A stretch of DNA of 8,473 bases, taken from the NCBI GenBank assembly GCA_019423265.1, contig JAHZBS010000098.1, positions 1 through 8,473 of the forward strand, written 5' to 3'. Source of the stretch: Clostridiales bacterium. Lineage in GTDB: Bacteria > Bacillota_A > Clostridia > Lachnospirales > Bianqueaceae. A program made the position numbers and the translations under genes. Below the pieces are notes generated by a model. The model was not told the origin of the DNA. It saw only the letters and a list, made by a program, of their open reading frames with translations, and did no database searches. Within the stretch, counting starts at the first letter, position 1, and every line of letters starts with the position of its first letter. Shown in pieces: positions 6,090-8,473 of the stretch.

Positions 6090-7617
6090 TGTCTCTATCC
6101 AACATTTCTGACAGCGCAACCCGCAGGACTCGTTGATTGGCCCCGTCCAATATATAAAGATATTCTTTATCCACGGCGACGCTATTGGGGTTGGCCAATT
6201 GAATGCCCTCCGCCGGCCCGTCGCTCCCCATACCTGGCCCTAAACCGCCGACCAGGGTAAAAATTTTGTTGTGGCGCAAGGAGAGTATCCGCACAGAATG
6301 GTTGCCAGATTCCGCAATACAGACGATTCCACAAGGTCCTCCGCATACAGCGGTCGGCCGGTTTAAAAGTGCATAGGCCGGCGGCGCTCCATCGCCCCCA
6401 TATCCGGCAGTTCCCTTCCCCGCGATGGTCTCAATCCGTTGGCTATGCAAATCAATTTGCCGGATGCAATGATTGAAATAATCAGCCACGAAAAGGACGT
6501 CTCCCTTCCAATCGATGCCAATGCCATAGATCTCATTGAATCTTGCGTGGACCGCAGAATGTCCATCCCCCTGATAGCCAAATCTAGAATCCCCGGCAAA
6601 AGTACTGAGCATTCCCCGTCGGTCCATTTTCCGCACGACATTGTTCGCTATATCCGCGATGTAGAGATTGCCGTGTCGGTCGACTGCGACACCGCCTGGT
6701 TTGTTGAGCAGCGCCCTCTTCGCGGGGCCTCCATCTCCCGAATACCCCGCTTTTCCAGTGCCGCAGACCGTTGAGATCAAACCGCTCTGCAGATCGACTA
6801 GGCGAATGACATCGTTTCCGGTATCCGCGATGTATAGGGCATGATCCGTCGCCCAGAGCGCCGTCGGTTTGTTGAGCAGTGCCTTCTTCGCGGGGCCTCC
6901 ATCTCCACTGTAACCATAGCGCCCTGTTCCAGCAACCCCTTCCACCACATCTCCTGTCATCTGTACAATTTGATGGTTATCCTGATCGGCGATAAAAACC
7001 TGCCCCCGCGAGTTACACGCGATCCCCTGCGGTTCCCAAAAGCGACCCTCCTTGGCAGGCTGGACCTGATCAATCTTTCCTGGCATCCCCCACTGTCCCG
7101 CCACCGTCTTAACGGCGATGCCGGATGCGAACAGGATTCTCTGGGGCTGCGCTTTTCTCTCCCCTGCATACCGTACGATCTGGTTGCGCCGGTAGGACTT
7201 GGCCAGGAATAAGGCAGTGGCCGCTTTCTTTAACACTATGTCAAATTTGCCGTCGCTGGGATATGAGGCCACTCCTGCGCTGAAGGTTATCCGCAAGTTG
7301 GCGTAATCCTTTCCGCAATGTTTCATAAAGGGTTCCTTTCGGAACAGGGCAAGGGTCCGCCGCATCCTCGTCTCTGCATCTGCGCCTGTCTCCGCTACAA
7401 GAATGAGGTATTCGTCTTCTCCCTCTCTCCGAAACACTCTGTCTGGGCCAAAATGCGCATCAAAGAACGCATCGATTTTGGCCAGCGCTGTCTGACAACA
7501 TGCATCGCCAAACTTCATCGCATAGCGTATATAGAAGTCAATATCCACATAAACAAGGCTGTAGCTCTCCCAACTGGCTGCTACATTTCGCAATATCTCG
7601 ATTACTCCTAGAATCAC
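6061..7617 (-). CDS. Degenerate GGDEF domain fused to six-bladed NHL beta-propeller
   Basis: Residues 18-152 align with a GGDEF (diguanylate cyclase) domain: LVYVDIDFY at 21-29, FRREGEDEYLIL at 62-73 where GGDEF should be, ITFSAGVASYPSDG at 110-123 and ALFLAKSYRRNQI at 135-147. Compared with active enzymes the signature is GEDEY, and the DIDxFKxxNDxxGHxxGD block reads DIDFYIRYAMKFGDACCQ, losing the guanine-contacting Asn and Asp. It is probably a non-catalytic nucleotide-binding or interaction domain. Residues 165-502 hold six NHL blades, with cores near 196-222, 250-275, 306-332, 362-390, 419-446 and 475-500 and linkers of the GYSGDGGPA type. No signal peptide or membrane segment is seen. 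The start is GTG with a poor ribosome binding site (GGAA, about 5 nt away); an in-frame TTG eight codons later, 11 nt after GGAG, is an alternative. Family assignment of both domains is strong; the role in the operon is unknown. Confidence 0.88.
   Translation of the reverse strand: MILGVIEILRNVAASWESYSLVYVDIDFYIRYAMKFGDACCQTALAKIDAFFDAHFGPDRVFRREGEDEYLILVAETGADAETRMRRTLALFRKEPFMKHCGKDYANLRITFSAGVASYPSDGKFDIVLKKAATALFLAKSYRRNQIVRYAGERKAQPQRILFASGIAVKTVAGQWGMPGKIDQVQPAKEGRFWEPQGIACNSRGQVFIADQDNHQIVQMTGDVVEGVAGTGRYGYSGDGGPAKKALLNKPTALWATDHALYIADTGNDVIRLVDLQSGLISTVCGTGKAGYSGDGGPAKRALLNKPGGVAVDRHGNLYIADIANNVVRKMDRRGMLSTFAGDSRFGYQGDGHSAVHARFNEIYGIGIDWKGDVLFVADYFNHCIRQIDLHSQRIETIAGKGTAGYGGDGAPPAYALLNRPTAVCGGPCGIVCIAESGNHSVRILSLRHNKIFTLVGGLGPGMGSDGPAEGIQLANPNSVAVDKEYLYILDGANQRVLRVALSEMLDRDKLSVQERHR
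6698..6738 (-). repeat. Internal coding repeat, copy A (NHL linker)
   Basis: This 41-bp stretch matches 6866-6906 at all but 2 positions. It encodes the GDGGPAKRALLNKP linker between propeller blades. The offset between copies is 168 nt (56 codons), one blade unit, so the reading frame is kept. The match is much closer than between other blades and marks a fairly recent blade duplication or gene conversion. Confidence 0.85.
6866..6906 (-). repeat. Internal coding repeat, copy B (NHL linker)
   Basis: Partner of the 41-bp repeat at 6698-6738, encoding GDGGPAKKALLNKP with two base differences, one of which changes Arg to Lys. The remaining linkers of the propeller (for instance near 6358-6400) are clearly more diverged at the DNA level. 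Confidence 0.85.
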
Positions 7618-7643
7618 CTCTATTCCGTAAACCTCTACATCAT

Positions 7644-7649
7644 ATTATA
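7644..7649 (-). promoter_or_regulatory. Candidate -10 box for the GGDEF-NHL gene
   Basis: The minus strand reads TATAAT exactly, 27 nt before the GTG start, which would leave a leader of about 20 nt. No good -35 is present: at 17-nt spacing the hexamer is TTTTTT, and TTGCAG lies only 13 nt away. It may be an internal promoter in the 92-nt spacer after the upstream radical SAM gene, possibly activator-dependent, or a chance match in an A/T-rich stretch. Confidence 0.4.
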
Positions 7650-7666
7650 GAACGAGTCTTCTCTGC

Positions 7667-7706
7667 AAAAAACGAATATTAGTTCCTATCTGCGCGGATT
7701 TTCGTT
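7667..7706 (-). terminator. Weak rho-independent terminator candidate
   Basis: Four nucleotides after the stop of the upstream radical SAM gene, AACGAA pairs with TTCGTT, and the latter runs into a TTTTTT tract (ATTCGTTTTTT). The arms extend to 8 of 9 pairs with one mismatch. The stem is AT-rich and the loop is over 20 nt long, so termination would be partial at best. Its position just before the TATAAT box at 7644-7649 fits a break between two transcription units. Confidence 0.25.
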
Positions 7707-7709
7707 GGA

Positions 7710-8473
7710 CTATGTAAATCTCTTAAAGAAGGATTCTTCATTGGCAGGCATAACCTTTGTCTCAAAAAATTGTAAGTATCGCCGCATCTTCCTCTCCAGT
7801 CCACGGGATATCCAGGGTGTCTGGATCGCATCATAGGTAAAATTCGCCCAGCCGTCCAAAGACGTTGGGAATTTCATTCCATACTGAATTGCCGTCCTAT
7901 AGAGCGGAGTCCCGAGATAAGGAGAAAATACAAAAAGCAGAATTTCCGTTTCGGGATGGATCCTCTTAATCTGTTCAATCAGGCTCATGGTTCTCTCCGT
8001 ATCCTGCTCCGGGTTCCATGGAAATCCCATCATAAACGACAGCGACGGTTGGAGCCCCTCCTCTCGGCACCGGTACACAAGCTCCAGAACCTGCTGATTT
8101 GTGTGTTTCTTATTGATCTTCGTCAACACTTCTTCATCTCCAGATTCTACGCCGGCGATAATCCGGTATAAGCCTCCTGCTTTTAGCTGGTGTATCTCCT
8201 GTTTCGAGAACTTTATGAATTGACGTATGGCTACCGTTCCGTCCCATCGGATAGGACTGTGATCACCTAACAACTTGGCTAGGGTGAGGGCACGCTTTTT
8301 ATCGACAAAGAAATTGTTATCAAAAAAATGGATCGCGTCAATGCCACAATGGTCATACAGCCAGCGGAGATCCCGATACACATTGCCGGCCGGCAGGCCG
8401 TACCATTTTTGGTGAAACACCGCACTGATGGAACAGAATGAACAGCCATACGGACAGCCGCGGCTGGATTCAT
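7710..8473 (-). CDS. BchE-like radical SAM protein, C-terminal part (cut by window edge)
   Basis: The frame enters from the window edge with SSRGCPYGCSFCSISAVF, so the CX3CX2C cluster motif is the first thing visible and the codons upstream, expected to hold a cobalamin-binding domain, lie outside. The barrel continues with IHFFDNNFFVDKKRA, the RIIAGVESGDEEVL strand, SFMMGFPWNPEQDTERTM and FSPYLGTPLY, all typical of the B12-type radical SAM class. About 254 residues are visible, ending in NEESFFKRFT at a TAG. A GTG within the visible part could pass as a start but would cut off the cluster motif, so it is rejected. It shares the class of the protein at 3668-4939 but little direct sequence, so the two probably act at different steps or on different substrates. 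A 92-nt gap with a terminator-like hairpin and a -10-like box separates it from the next gene. Confidence 0.92.
   Translation of the reverse strand, partial: ESSRGCPYGCSFCSISAVFHQKWYGLPAGNVYRDLRWLYDHCGIDAIHFFDNNFFVDKKRALTLAKLLGDHSPIRWDGTVAIRQFIKFSKQEIHQLKAGGLYRIIAGVESGDEEVLTKINKKHTNQQVLELVYRCREEGLQPSLSFMMGFPWNPEQDTERTMSLIEQIKRIHPETEILLFVFSPYLGTPLYRTAIQYGMKFPTSLDGWANFTYDAIQTPWISRGLERKMRRYLQFFETKVMPANEESFFKRFT

Noticed and set aside
5985..6119. N-terminal extension of the ACP frame back to an ATG at 6119
   Set aside because: It would overlap the end of the GGDEF-NHL gene, includes the hairpin region, encodes no ACP-like sequence, and the ATG at 5984 has a proper GGAG at 6 nt.
5901..6260. Open frame of about 119 codons on the plus strand across the ACP upstream spacer
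   Set aside because: It spans the reverse complement of two real genes and the palindromes; the product is Pro/Arg-rich without known motifs.
6439..6774. Open frame of about 111 codons on the plus strand inside the propeller gene
   Set aside because: It is antisense to a well-supported NHL coding region, has no convincing ribosome binding site or family motif, and is explained by the repetitive codon pattern of the propeller.
6698..6906. Direct repeats as a CRISPR or mobile-element signature
   Set aside because: There are only two close copies, both coding for the same propeller linker in frame, with no spacers, terminal inverted repeats or transposase.
6841..7212. Open frame of about 123 codons on the plus strand
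   Set aside because: It is antisense to the same gene and begins in the repeated linker; the predicted product shows no recognisable domain.
7710..8420. Taking the GTG at 8420 as the start of the edge radical SAM gene
   Set aside because: The open frame continues to the window edge and encodes the CX3CX2C cluster motif just upstream, so the gene must start beyond the window.

Overview
The window is an 8.5 kb stretch of a compact bacterial operon in which every supportable gene lies on the minus strand, so transcription runs from high to low coordinates. Shine-Dalgarno motifs of the GGAG/GAGG type, one GTG and one TTG start, an abundance of radical SAM enzymes and a flavodoxin suggest an anaerobic or facultative bacterium, probably Firmicutes-like. 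That taxonomic guess is weak: no rRNA, tRNA or lineage marker is present.

Layout in transcription order: (1) 8473-7710, C-terminal part of a BchE-like radical SAM protein cut by the window edge; (2) 7617-6061, a degenerate GGDEF domain fused to a six-bladed NHL beta-propeller, preceded by a short intergenic region with a TATAAT box and a weak terminator-like hairpin; (3) 5984-5730, an acyl carrier protein (ACP); (4) 5733-4936, a stand-alone NHL-type propeller; (5) 4939-3668, a second B12-binding-type radical SAM protein; (6) 3671-3108, a flavodoxin-domain protein; (7) 3223-2462, a HAD-superfamily protein; (8) 2459-1509, a PfkB/HldE-like sugar kinase; (9) 1503-334, a thiolase-fold protein that keeps its nucleophilic Cys but has lost the usual His and second Cys; (10) 320-1, N-terminal part of a HemN/HemW-like radical SAM protein cut by the window edge. 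Genes 3 to 10 overlap or are separated by at most 13 nt, with several 4-nt stop/start overlaps, so they very probably form one translationally coupled unit.

Taken together the set looks like a specialised biosynthetic pathway built on an ACP. A phosphopantetheinyl carrier would hold an acyl intermediate, a thiolase-fold enzyme with a rewired active site would act on it, three radical SAM enzymes (two of the B12 class) would do methylation, cyclisation or rearrangement, the flavodoxin would supply electrons, and a kinase and HAD protein would handle a sugar or polyol-like building block. The two NHL propellers on either side of the ACP, one carrying an apparently dead GGDEF domain, have no obvious enzymatic role in such a pathway and may be scaffolds. 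I do not recognise the cluster as any described pathway, and its product cannot be read from this window.
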